64,000 nucleotides of DNA from Dryomyza anilis (taxonomy: Eukaryota; Arthropoda; Insecta; Diptera; Dryomyzidae), in the NCBI GenBank assembly GCA_951804985.1, contig OX638136.1, positions 8,125,852 through 8,189,851 on the forward strand, read 5' to 3'. Position numbers and translations under genes: made by a program. This document shows, one piece after another, positions 35,518 to 48,802 of the stretch. The notes beneath the pieces were generated by a model that saw only the letters and a list, made by a program, of their open reading frames with translations, ran no database searches and was not told where the DNA came from. Within the stretch, counting starts at the first letter, position 1; each line of letters starts with the position of its first letter.

Positions 35518-36680
35518 GCAGAACGAATGAATCGTACGATCGTCGAGAAGGCGCGTTGTATACTTCTCAACTCGGAGCTCAGCACGAAATTCTGGTCTGA
35601 AGCTGTGCTATCAGCTATTTATTTAATAAATAGGAGCACAACTAAAGCGGTTAATCAGAAAGTACCAGCTGAAATGTGTTTCGGTGAAAAGCCAAATCTG
35701 CAGAAACTAAGGGTCTTTGGCTGTGCAGCTTATTTACGGATACCGTTGTCGAATGGAAAATTCGATTCACGTTCTCTAAAATATTTTATGCTTGGCTACT
35801 GTTCGAATGATTATCGGCTGTGGTGTCCGGAACAAAGACGAATATATACGGGGCGAGATGTGGTTTTCACCGAGTCAAAATTCAACCATAACGAAGAGAT
35901 TAGGAATATCATATATTAGGAATGTAGCTGATGAAGAAGAAAAAGGAATATCACGACAGAGTTCCAGACTTGCAAAAATACCAAAATTCTCGGAGAACTA
36001 TTGCGGCTGCAATGCTGTGACATTGGCAAATGATTCACTGGACGATGTGCCTAAAAGTTTTTCAGAAATACATAATAGAGATGATAAACACGAATGGTAG
36101 AATGCACTTAACGGGGAAATTAAGTCGCTAATCGAAAACGGAACTTGGTCTTTGACCAAATTGCCCGATGCGAAACATGCTATAAATTGCATGTGGCTCT
36201 TTAAAATAAAACGAAATGGAAATAGTGACATCGAACGTTATAAAGCTCGACTGGTTATTAAAGGATGCTCGCAGCGCCATGGTTTCGATTATTTGGAAAC
36301 GTATGCACCAGTTGTTCGAATGACATTAGTTCGAATATTGTTGTCAATTATAAACAAAGAAAATTTATTTGCAAGTCAGCTAGATGTCAAAAATGCTTTT
36401 CTACATGGAACTATTCAAGAGGATATCTACATGAAACAACCTGATGGTTTTATTGAAGATTCAGAACTGGTATGCAAACTTCACAAGTCACTTTATGGTT
36501 TGAAGCAGGCTCCGAAGGTTTGGAACGAAGAATTCGATCGTTTTGTGAAAAGTATTAAATTTCTGCGATTAGAAAATGACAAATGTCTCTATATGCGTTT
36601 CGAAGTAAAAATAAAAGTGTTTATACTTGTCTATGTAGTCGACATAATCGCAATAACAACTCTAATGTAATAAAACATGA
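35518..36680 (+). pseudogene. Ty1/copia integrase C-terminus and reverse transcriptase remnant
   Basis: Integrase resumes as AERMNRTIVEKARCILL and NLQKLRVFGCAAYLRIP, with a frameshift near 35900. The linker RQSSRLAKIPKFSENY follows, then a stop at 36098-36100 where WxNAL is expected. The reverse transcriptase runs from about 36150: CMWLFKIKRN, RYKARLVIKGCSQ, the first catalytic Asp in QLDVKNAFLHG, and SLYGLKQAPKVWNEEF. The second catalytic site reads YVVDII where copia has YVDDI, so one of the paired Asp residues is lost. It is then cut by a LINE. Relics are in the same orientation as the fragment at 32980. Not functional. Confidence 0.9.
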
Positions 36681-38382
36681 CTGGCAGGTTGCCAGATTGG
36701 TTGTGTACGATGAAGCTATCCAATTCGCAGTGTCCTCTTTTGATAGCTTCAAGTCACCTGGACCGGATGGCATCTACCCAATCATGCTACAGGAAGGTAT
36801 AACCCAATTGCTACCATGCCTAAAGAAGATCTTTAGAGCAAGTCTCGCATGGGCATACATTCCGACATCCTGGCGTTTAGTTAAAGTAGCCTACATTCCT
36901 AAAGTTGGAAGAGAAGATTATTCCATAGCCAAGAGCTTCAGACCCATTAGTATGATGTCCTTCATACTAAAGTGTCTAGAAAGACTACTTGAGCTGCACT
37001 TCAGAAAAACATCGCTGTCAAGGTACCCACTATCATCAAGACAACATGCCTACCAACGTGGAAAATCCTGTGAAACAGCATTGCAACATCTGGTTGGCCG
37101 GATCGAGCATGCTTTTCAGAGGAAGATGTACGTGATGGGCATATTTGTTGATATCGAGGGTGCTTTTTATAATGCGACTTTTCATGGAATGTGTGACGCA
37201 GCTAGAAGGCATGGAATAGATGAAATATTGGTCAAATGGCTAAGGTCAATGCTAATGTTTAGAACCATCACTTCTGAGGCGGAGTGCGGTCAGTATATTA
37301 TGGCAGGAGTGAATAGATGTTGTCCTCAAGGAGGCGTTCTCTCCCCCCTGCTCTGGTGTATGCTGGTTGACTCTCTAGTCAACGATCTCGATGGACCAGG
37401 TGTCTATTCCCAGGCCTATGCAGATGATGTTGCCATTCTTGCCACAGGCTTTTCCCTCAATGAGGTCTGTGTTAAAACACAAAACTCATTGAACCGAATT
37501 GACAGCTGGTGTACTGCAAACGGACTTTCCGCCAACCCTCACAAAACAGGGATTGTTCTCTTCACTAGGAAAAATATAATGACAGGATTATTTCTACCAG
37601 TACTTAAGGGTGTCACTATTCCTCTGACTAACGAAGTAAAATATCTGGGCTTAACTCTAGATAGTAAACTACTTTGGACAAAACATGTTGAAAATAAAAT
37701 TTTGCGAGCATTGAATGCCTTCTGGCAATGCAGAGGAATTTGTGGGAAGACATGGGGACTATCGCCGAGCAAAACCTCATGGATTTACACGGCAATGATA
37801 AGACCGATGATCGGTAGTCTGGTGGAACAAGCTGTCGCGAAAATGCGTGACAACTAGTCTTGCCAAGATTCAGAGAACCGTGTGTCTGGGTGTTACGGGT
37901 GCCTTTCCCACTACACCTGGTCCAGCACTGAATGCAATCTTAAACCTACCACCACTTGACATCTTCATCAGAAGCGAAGCCATGAAAGGCTGCTGGAGAC
38001 TAAAACGAGGTGGTTTCTGGTTTAATGTCTCTGACATTGCATTGGAATATCTCTGACATTGCACTTGACACTCCATTAGACACCTGTCTACTGGAGATGC
38101 CCTCTGATCACGTCTCAATTGTGTTAGCGACGAAGAAACTAGCACCACAGAGCACTATCTCTGTGACTGTCTAGCATTTTCTAGAATTAGAAGGCAGATC
38201 TTTGGCACAGACGTGATGAGAGAGGAACAGCTTCACTCTCTATCACACAATAGCCATCTTAGATTCAATAATGAATCTAAGAAGTACCATAAAAAACTAG
38301 GGAACTGGGTCACAGCAAAATGGATATAACCCTGTCTGAGTGCTGTGGCTCTATTTTTTATCCAACATTAAAAAAAAAAAAA
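36681..38382 (+). pseudogene. Non-LTR retrotransposon (LINE), 5'-truncated, with poly(A)
   Basis: A single frame from 36583 to 37857 holds a LINE reverse transcriptase from its N-terminal part: SPGPDGIYPIML, RPISMMSFILKCLERLL, the catalytic GIFVDIEGAF, CPQGGVLSPLLWCML, the paired-Asp site QAYADDVAILA and HKTGIVLF. A one-base shift near 37830 moves the frame to WWNKLSRK, LAKIQRTVCLG and LPPLDIFIRSEAMKGCW. A deletion near 38056-38105 removes the expected RNase H region. A cysteine-rich tail (EHYLCDCLAFSRIRR) and stop follow, then a short 3' UTR and an A-run at 38370-38382. The endonuclease and ORF1 are absent. LDIEGAF-type motif and layout suggest the Jockey/I-like group; clade not resolved. 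Sits within the copia reverse transcriptase/RNase H interval. Confidence 0.88.
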
Positions 38383-38750
38383 TGTTGCACTCGCGAATGC
38401 AGCTGTTGCGGTAATTTTGGTTTCGAAACGTGCTCATGGATCTTAACGTCAAAATTAATTTACCAATCATTATCAATGAAGACAATCAACAAATGTTGGA
38501 CTACCAAGAAACAAAATGCTCTTGCACTTTCGTCAACTGAAGCTGAGTATGTTGCAACGTCAACATTAATATATCAATCATTATCAATAAAGCCCATCTA
38601 TCATGTATTCATTTACTTACTAACAACTTTGTCAAGGATCTTTATAACAATGGAACCATTGATATTAAATACGTTTGCTCGAAAGAAAAAAATATTGAAT
38701 TCTTATGTTCAATTTAAAATATTCGTACGAGTATGTAAATTGAAGGGGAG
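38383..38750 (+). pseudogene. Ty1/copia RNase H remnant and polypurine tract
   Basis: WTTKKQNALALSSTEAEYVA is the copia RNase H signature. Later DLYNNGTIDIKYVCSKE (in a shifted frame near 38635-38690) is its C-terminal part. About 200 residues between YVDD and this point are missing. The purine run AAGGGGAG at 38743-38750 directly before TGTTGAAATT is the expected polypurine tract. Around 38440-38480 and 38555-38590 a 35-bp piece is imperfectly duplicated. Confidence 0.85.
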
Positions 38751-38948
38751 TGTTGAAATTATCAATGTCCATAACACTTGTTCCTGATATACTTGTTACT
38801 GTTTATAAATTATTTTTTTTTTAAATCGTTTTTGTATTTGTTTCAGTTTTCATATTTTTCATATTTGATTATTGTTCAATAAATTCAGTTGTTAATTTTG
38901 TCAATTGCTAAAATTCAGTTTTTCTTTTAACTAAGGAATATTTATCAG
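38751..38948 (+). mobile_element. Copia 3' LTR, probably partial
   Basis: Begins TGTTGAAATTATC directly after the polypurine tract. Contains AATAAA at about 38879. It gives way to R repeat sequence at 38949, after TTTATCAG. The length (198 bp) is short for copia-type LTRs and the end is not a clear CA, so it may be trimmed. Confidence 0.6.
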
Positions 38949-39815
38949 TATTTTCAGGGGAATATCATGTATGTAAATGAAACATGAATTTTGCTTACTA
39001 ATAATAGTCAACACCAAAAGAAAATGATCATCTGTCACAATAAATTTGAATCCATAGAACACACTTCGAAAAATATAATAATCAATATATATATATATAT
39101 TGAATGACTTTTTACATTTTAAATGTTGTGGGTTATCATCTGTTACATTTACAATTTTATATAAACTGATAAATTTTAAATACAGAACAACACTTTCATA
39201 TTATGGAACTGAAAAAGATATCAATAATTTTAAAAACGATGCAGATATTAAAATTGAAAACATTCAAATTAAGTGTTTTATTTAATACTACAAAGTAAAT
39301 GACTGTCTCAACTTTCCACGGTTAATAGCCACATTCAGTTTATCTCAAGTGATTCAATTATATTTTTTTCAAATCGCTATAAAGTAGTGAACAACAATTA
39401 TTTTTGTTAGAAAGTACATGTTATATACAAAAAATGTATTTAGTTTAAATTAGTTTATGGTAAACATCATATTCGTCACGAAAAATATTTCCATATACCA
39501 TTATTTAAATAAAGTTTTCTATATATATTGAACAACAAACAATGTTATAAATTTAATTTTGATAAGGAGTAGCTATTATATTGTTTTTCAATTCGCTATA
39601 AAGTAGTGAACAACAATTATTTTTTGTTAGAAAGTACATGTTATATACAAAAAATTTATTTAGTTTAAATTAGTTTATGGTAAACATCATATTCGTCCCG
39701 AAAAATATTTTCATATACCATTCATTTAAATAAAGTTTTCTATATATATTGAACAACAAACAATGCTATAAATTTAATTTTGATAAGGAGAAGCATTTTG
39801 TAGGGTGACGCATTT
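38949..39815 (-). repeat. R repeat pieces closing the spacer
   Basis: Reverse-complement R sequence resumes after the copia. A segment containing GTAGTGAACAACAATTATTT and ATAAAGTTTTCTATATATAT appears twice in tandem (about 39365-39580 and 39590-39790), about 220 bp apart. A frame at 39100-39285 is repeat read-through. Confidence 0.65.
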
Positions 39816-40375
39816 TATACACTACACTAAGAGTGAAAGGGTATATTCAGTTTGGTACGCCGTTTGTAACACTCAGAAGGAAGCATCTCCGGTATGGAAA
39901 AGTATATATATTCTTGATCAGCATGTCCTCCTGAGTCGATTTAGCGATGTCCGTCTGTCCTTCTGTCTGTCCGTCTGTCTGTCTGTCTGTTGAAATCCCT
40001 ACTACTTTTAAAATTGAAGAGCTAGATAAATGAAACTTATAACTTAGATTACTAATATACCTACGCTGTATGTGCGAAAAATTGGCGAGATCGCTCCATT
40101 GTGACCTATGATCCGACCACTTATGTTCAAATACCTCATATAAAATGTACATATAAAGATCAATTTTTATGTATACGTGCTTAGGTAAACTTTTTTGGTC
40201 AAATATATATTGATATCATGCTCAAATACATTATAATAATGTTTTCCGGCAAAAAGACTTGTGGTTCACAAAAAAAAATCGAAATTCGGTACACCTACCC
40301 ATTTGTAAATATGGGTATTAAATGAATGGAAATTCTTCAGCGATTGAATGTTTGTAGTTATTTTCAGGATTCGTA
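39816..40375 (+). mobile_element. INE-1/mini-me-like element spanning the right palindrome breakpoint
   Basis: Starts TATACACTACACTAAGAGTG, keeps the full 5' block and a long GTCY tract (39950-39990), and ends at TTTCAGGATTCGTAG beside R sequence, lacking the hairpin end. From 39897 inward to 40375 it mirrors 31062-30582. The first 81 bp have no mirror. Confidence 0.65.
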
Positions 40376-40802
40376 GTTTTCTCATAATGCGTACATCAGA
40401 TGCTAATAATTTTGTTCGATTTTGCACCTAAAACCACTACATTATATCAGTATGAAATTGTATATCTCTGAGCGCAATTCGATCCATTTAAATCAAATAT
40501 TTCATAAACAAATTTAAAAAATATTCCGAAAAATGTCAGTAAGATAAAGTTTAAAACATTTTTCGAAATTTTGACAGCAAAAACATTGCGAAATTATATT
40601 AAAATATTTTTTAAGAGAGCTTGTGGTAAATTACTCTCACGATATACTTTTTTGGTAACACAAATTTCTTTTTGATTTTTTGCAAAAACTAATATCCTCA
40701 CACAGTTTTTTTGCCAATTATCCGGCAATGCAAAAACTAAAGGGCAATGTTCATAGTTTATTTTGTGTTAAAGTTTGCATCTGCAACATGTCTAAATTGT
40801 GC

Positions 40803-41586
40803 GACAACTTCCGCAAAATTGTTATAATATGTTCTATGGTCTATTGATAATTTCTATGGTCTATATAAAATTTCAAATATATATATATATTCTATTTTTT
40901 GGGCTGGTTATATATGTAAATGAAACTTGAATTCTGCTTACTAATAATAGTCAACACCAAAAGAAAATGATCATCTGTCACAATCAATTTGAATCCAAAG
41001 AACACAATTCGAAAAATATAATTTTCTTACCTGCATGAAAATAATGCAGGTAAAATAATTTCGATGTATAGAACATATATCGACGCCCCTTACGAAAAAT
41101 ATTATATTAAAATTGTCTTACGAAAAAAAGTATATATCACTTTTAAACGAATACGATTTCATTTTTACTTAAATAACGAATATTATAAGCATCTGATTTT
41201 GACAACTTCCGCAAAATTGTTATAATATGTTCTATGGTCTATTGATAATTTCTATGGTCTATATAAAATTTCAAATATATATATATATTCTATTTTTTGG
41301 GCTGGTTATATATGTAAATGAAACTTGAATTCTGCTTACTAATAATAGTCAACACCAAAAGAAAATGATCATCTGTCACAATCAATTTGAATCCAAAGAA
41401 CACAATTCGAAAAATATAATTTTCTTACCTGCATGAAAATAATGCAGGTAAAATAATTTCGATGTATAGAACATATATCGACGCCCCTTACGAAAACTAT
41501 TATATTAAAATTGTCTTACGAAAAAAAGTATATATCACTTTTAAACGAATACGATTTCATTTTTACTTAAATAACGAATATTATAA
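40803..41586. repeat. 398-bp-period tandem duplication with 12-bp filler
   Basis: 40803-41188 is repeated at 41201-41586. The copies are separated by GCATCTGATTTT (41189-41200). The unit spans R sequence and the first 110 bp or so of the TIR transposon, so it arose after that insertion. Absent from the left arm. Confidence 0.88.
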
Positions 41587-41812
41587 TGTTCTCAAAATTT
41601 CACAGAAAATTAGTACAACAAACAGTTTTCTGTGGAAAATTATTATGTTTCAAATTTTTAGACGAAAATTGGAGCTTTTTATTGAAAAAGATTTTTTTTC
41701 AAAATCATATTGCGCTTTTATGTTTTGATATATGTCATTTGTAAAATTTGTTTAACAAAATTCAAAATAATTACGCTATAATGATATAAAATATGCATTA
41801 CCATATACTATG

Positions 41813-42050
41813 TAGGTGACTCAGAAGATTAGTGTGTTGGAATTCAAGCCGAAAAGTCGTTGGTTCAAACACCAGCGAAGGCAACATCAAAAAAATAAAT
41901 AGAAAATATATTTCTTCACCGCGCTACCTATTGGTAGATGACCATCGAGAGTAAAAAATTCACCCATGAAAAGTTATGATTCCGTGTCTCCTAAGAAATC
42001 TAGACTGTTACAGAAAATTGAGGTTTAATTCCAGGACTGATATAAGTTTC
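41813..42050 (+). mobile_element. Degenerate copy of the SINE
   Basis: GTGACTCAGAAGATTAGTGTG, CAAGCCGAAAAGTCG and TTGGTTCAAACACC align with the A box, anticodon region and B box of the SINE at 42113. ACCGCGCTACCTATTGGTAG and CGAGAGTAAAAAATT align with its body. It is much more diverged, so the family was active over a long period. The right end is approximate. Confidence 0.6.
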
Positions 42051-42100
42051 CAATGGTCTGTGGTCTTTATAAAACGATTACATATATTTATTAAATGCTG

Positions 42101-42428
42101 TAATATGTACAGTAGCCGCGGTAGCTCAGTGGTTAGTGCGTTGGACTACGAGCCGAAAGGTCCCCGGTTCAAGCCTGGACTGGGGCTAACAACATCTTTT
42201 CATAGAAACATTTTTCTATACCGCGCTACCTCTCGTCAGTAAATGGCAAACCTACGAGAGTAAAACCATTGCCTATGAAAAGCTCTCACCCGCCGTTCGG
42301 ATTCGGCAATAAACTGTAGGTCCCAGTACTTCGAGTACAAATATAACACGCACAGCTCAAAATGGTGAGAGAGCTCGGCCGAAGTTCTATACAGGACTGT
42401 AGCACCAAACTTATTATAATATGTACAG
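42101..42428 (+). mobile_element. tRNA-derived SINE with 12-bp target duplication
   Basis: Body at 42113-42416, with a head AGCCGCGGTAGCTCAGTGG, an anticodon-like loop CTACGAG and a perfect B box GGTTCAAGCC. It ends near GTAGCACCAAAC without poly(A). TAATATGTACAG at 42101-42112 and 42417-42428 is the target duplication. The loop suggests an ACG-anticodon (Arg) source, but this is tentative. Inserted within the TIR transposon, and absent from the left arm with it. Confidence 0.87.
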
Positions 42429-43089
42429 GTTTTATATGAAGGCCCCAATCATAAATGCATTATTCATGTTCAACAAAAGATTCCAATCTTCTTCGCAAAA
42501 TTTGAATCATTTTTATATTCGTAGATACACGGATACACATATGCATATTCTCAGAAATATCAAAAACATAATAGAGTTCCTGGAAAAACCATAAAACGTA
42601 TTATTTTTCTCATGAAAAACAATAACATACTTTTATTCTGAACCTCAAAAAATAACGTATTTATTTTCGTAAGGGAAAAAATATATAATAGTTTTCGTAA
42701 GGGGCGTCGATATGTGCAAAGGTCATTTAAAAGCATTAATTATATAAGCAGGTAAATTTGTTTGCGAATATACTAATATATATGATATTTTGTATTAATA
42801 ATTTAGTTCGTTCTAAACCATCGTCGATGTACTGTCTTTTTTGTTGATATGTGAAACTATATATTATTCCTTGAAATCTAACAAACGCTTATAATAAAAT
42901 TAGAACTTGTTACGGAATCAACTATACATAAATCAACGACCAAGTATTAAATCGAATGTGGCAATTTATTTAGATGGCATACTAAGCTAGGCAGTTATCA
43001 TTTTTAACACGTCCGATGCATCAAAGTATCTGTATTTTCCATAGCAAAGAGTACATATAGCAATGGGTAAAATGTTTATTTTATGTTGG

Positions 43090-43092
<3 letters not shown>

Positions 43093-43185
<93 letters not shown>

Positions 43186-43198
43186 ATATGTATATATT
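43093..43198. repeat. TA microsatellite
   Basis: About 106 bp of TA with one TTATA interruption. Mirror of 29400-29503. Confidence 0.95.
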
Positions 43199-45939
<2,741 letters not shown>

Positions 45940-47412
45940 AGCGTTAATCAAAATACGCTTCATTCAAAATATTTCAAATGAATATATTTTGAATGACTTT
46001 TTACATTTAAAATGTTGTGGCTTATCATCTATTACATTTACAATTTTATATAAACTGATAAATTTTAAATACATAACAACACTTTCATATTATGGAACTT
46101 AAAAAGATATCAATAATTTTAAAAACGATGCAGACATCGATGCAAATTGAAAACATACAAATTAAGTGTTTTATTTAGTACTACAAAGTAAATGTAGCTG
46201 TAGGGTGTCGCATTTTTTATTTTATTTCATGTCAAATTTTCAAAAATGAATGTCAGTTCAGTAGCTCAGAAACATTCGTTGACGACAGATGTGTAATAGA
46301 TTTTTTTAACCCATTAGAGCCTGCCGAATAAAATACACAACAGAAGATTACGCAGTGAAATTTACCCCTTCAAGTTTTCCCATAATGCGTACATCAGATG
46401 CTAATAATTTTGTTTGATTTTGCACCTAAAACCACTACATTATGTCAGTATGAAATTGTATATCTCTGCGCGCAATTCGATCCATTTAAATGAAATATTT
46501 CATAAACAAATTTAAATATTCCGAAAAATGTCAGTAAGATAAAGTTTAAAACATTTTTCGAAATTTATATTAAAATATTTTTTAAGAGAGCTTGTGTTTC
46601 AAATTTCTTTTTGATTTTTTGCAAAAACTAATATTTCTCACACAGATTGTTTTTTGCCAATTATCCGTAGGGCAAGGTTCATATTTTATTTTGTGTCAAA
46701 GTTAGCATTTGCAACATGTCTAAATCGTGCGATAACTTGCGATATAAAGTAACAAAAACGGCCTTTTTGCAACTTTGACTTGATTATGTGATTTAACTAT
46801 ACACTAAAACATGTCAGTAAAATTGGTATCTCTTACCAATGCGATTTACGTGTTTAGCATTGGAAGGTCCGCGATACATCAGGAGAATATCATATAAATG
46901 TATGTAAATGAAACATGAATTCTGATTACGAATAATAGTCACTACCAATAGATAATGATCATCTGTCAAACTTGAAATTTAAATCCATAAAACACACTTC
47001 GAAAAATATAATTTTCTTACCTGCATGAAAATATTGCAGGTAAAATAATCTTGATGTATAGAACATATAGGTGCAAAGGTCATTTAAAAGCATTAATTAT
47101 ATAAGAAGGTAAATTTGTTGTTTGCGAATATACTAATATATATGATTTTTTGTATTAAAAGTTTAGTTTGTTTTAAACCATTGTCGATGTACTGTCTTTT
47201 TTTGTTAATATTTTAAAATATATATCATCCGTTGAAAGCAAACAAACACTTATAATAAAATTAGAACTTGTTACGGAATCACCTATACATAAATCAACGA
47301 CCAAATATTAAATTGAATTTGGCAATTTATTTAGATGGCATACTAAGATAGGCAGTAATCATTTTTAACACGTCCGATGCATCAAAGTATCTGTATTTTC
47401 CATAGCAAAGAG
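45940..47412 (-). repeat. R repeat, unit 1 (right arm)
   Basis: Mirror of 25330-26808, with hairpin ACCTGCA/TGCAGGT at 47028-47050. No gene seen. Confidence 0.7.
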
Positions 47413-47849
<437 letters not shown>

Positions 47850-47854
<5 letters not shown>

Positions 47855-48802
47855 GCCCAATGTGCTCAATTGGATTCATATCCGGCGACTGTGGAGGTGT
47901 TTTCATTTGCTTACAGTGGTATATTAGCCATTCCTGCACAAGAAACGACGAATGTTTTGGGTCGTTATCTTGTTGGAACAAATATGGTTTCCAATTTAGC
48001 CCCAACTTTTCAACAATGGGTTCTAAATTGTACTACAGTTCTATAAGAACTTAGGCCGAGTTCTCTCACCATTTTGAGCTGCGCGTGTTATATTTGTACT
48101 CAAAGTGGTGGGACCTACAGTTTATTGCCGAATCCGAACGGTGGGTGAGAGCTTTTTCATAGGCAATGTTTTTACTCTCGGAGGTTTGCCATTTACTGCC
48201 GAGAGATAGCGCGGTAAAGAAAAATGTTTCCATGAAAAGATGTTGTTAGCTCCAGTCCAGCCTTGAACCGGGGACCTTTTGGCTCGCAGTCCAACGCACT
48301 AACCACTGAGCTACCGCGGCTATTGTACTTTAATATGTTCAAATATAGATGCTTGTCCTTTTTTTCATCAGTAAATACAATATTACCGACTCCAGAAAAT
48401 GATATTTACTAAATGTAACGATATTCCAAAATGATTCCGGCTCATTCATATGCAGTTTGGCGAACTCCAACCTTTTATTTTTGTTTATAGCTGAAATTAA
48501 TGGTTTGAGCCTGAGAACTCGTTCATGATATCCAGCTCTATTGAGAGTATTTCTGATAGTTTGTGGGTTGAAAGTAACTTGAAAAAATTCCTCTTGTGCT
48601 CAAACTTTTTGTTATATATTTTCAGTAAATTTTTCTTTGTATGTTTTTTTATTGAGTTGTGTACACAATAACGGCGTCTTCATGCGAATAAACCTGTGCT
48701 GCCAAATACATCAAAAAATATTGTGAAAATAGTTACTATTATTTATTTTAGCGCATTTTTTCCTAAAAATATAGCTTGTTTCAAAACTTTTTTGATTCAC
48801 TG
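47850..48802 (-). pseudogene. Tc1-like transposase remnant with SINE (right arm)
   Basis: Mirror of 23676-24955, but missing about 327 bp: the entire helix-turn-helix portion and start codon. AAATTCCTC (48590) joins directly to TTGTGCTCAAAC (48596-48607). The downstream parts, including FQQDNDPKHSS and PPQSPDMNPIEH, are intact relative to the left arm. The joint shares two bases, so a simple deletion after duplication is likely. Confidence 0.8.
48027..48329 (-). mobile_element. tRNA-derived SINE (right-arm copy of 24476-24778)
   Basis: Body at 48321-48035 on the minus strand, flanked by ATTGTACT on both sides. It is the mirror of the left-arm insertion, not an independent event. Confidence 0.85.

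Larger units (their letters stand above)
41478..42710. mobile_element. 1.23-kb TIR DNA transposon (non-autonomous) with mirror-arm empty site
   Basis: The ends are perfect inverted repeats of at least 27 bp, starting TCGACGCCCCTTACGAAAAC at 41478 and its complement ending at 42710. The left arm has the uninterrupted site GAACATATATGTGC (reverse complement of about 29876-29889), so insertion is directly visible. Because the site is TATA-rich, the target duplication is TA if the ends are TCGACG, or ATAT if they are CGACG. TA would fit Tc1/mariner-type MITEs. No transposase frame. The interior is AT-rich with TTACGAAAA words near both ends and contains an intact SINE and an older SINE relic. Confidence 0.82.
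40376..43092 (-). repeat. R repeat, unit 3 (right arm), with insertions
   Basis: Mirror of 29504-30581, expanded by the 398-bp tandem duplication and the TIR transposon described separately. R resumes after 42710 with GTGCAAAGGTCATTTAAAAG. Confidence 0.7.

Noticed and set aside
34446..35523. GAGCAGAA at both edges of the unassigned insert as a hAT-type 8-bp target duplication
   Set aside because: The left copy reads Glu-Gln in the copia frame and the right copy reads Ala-Glu. Both are expected codons of the integrase, so the match may be coincidental, and no terminal inverted repeats support it.
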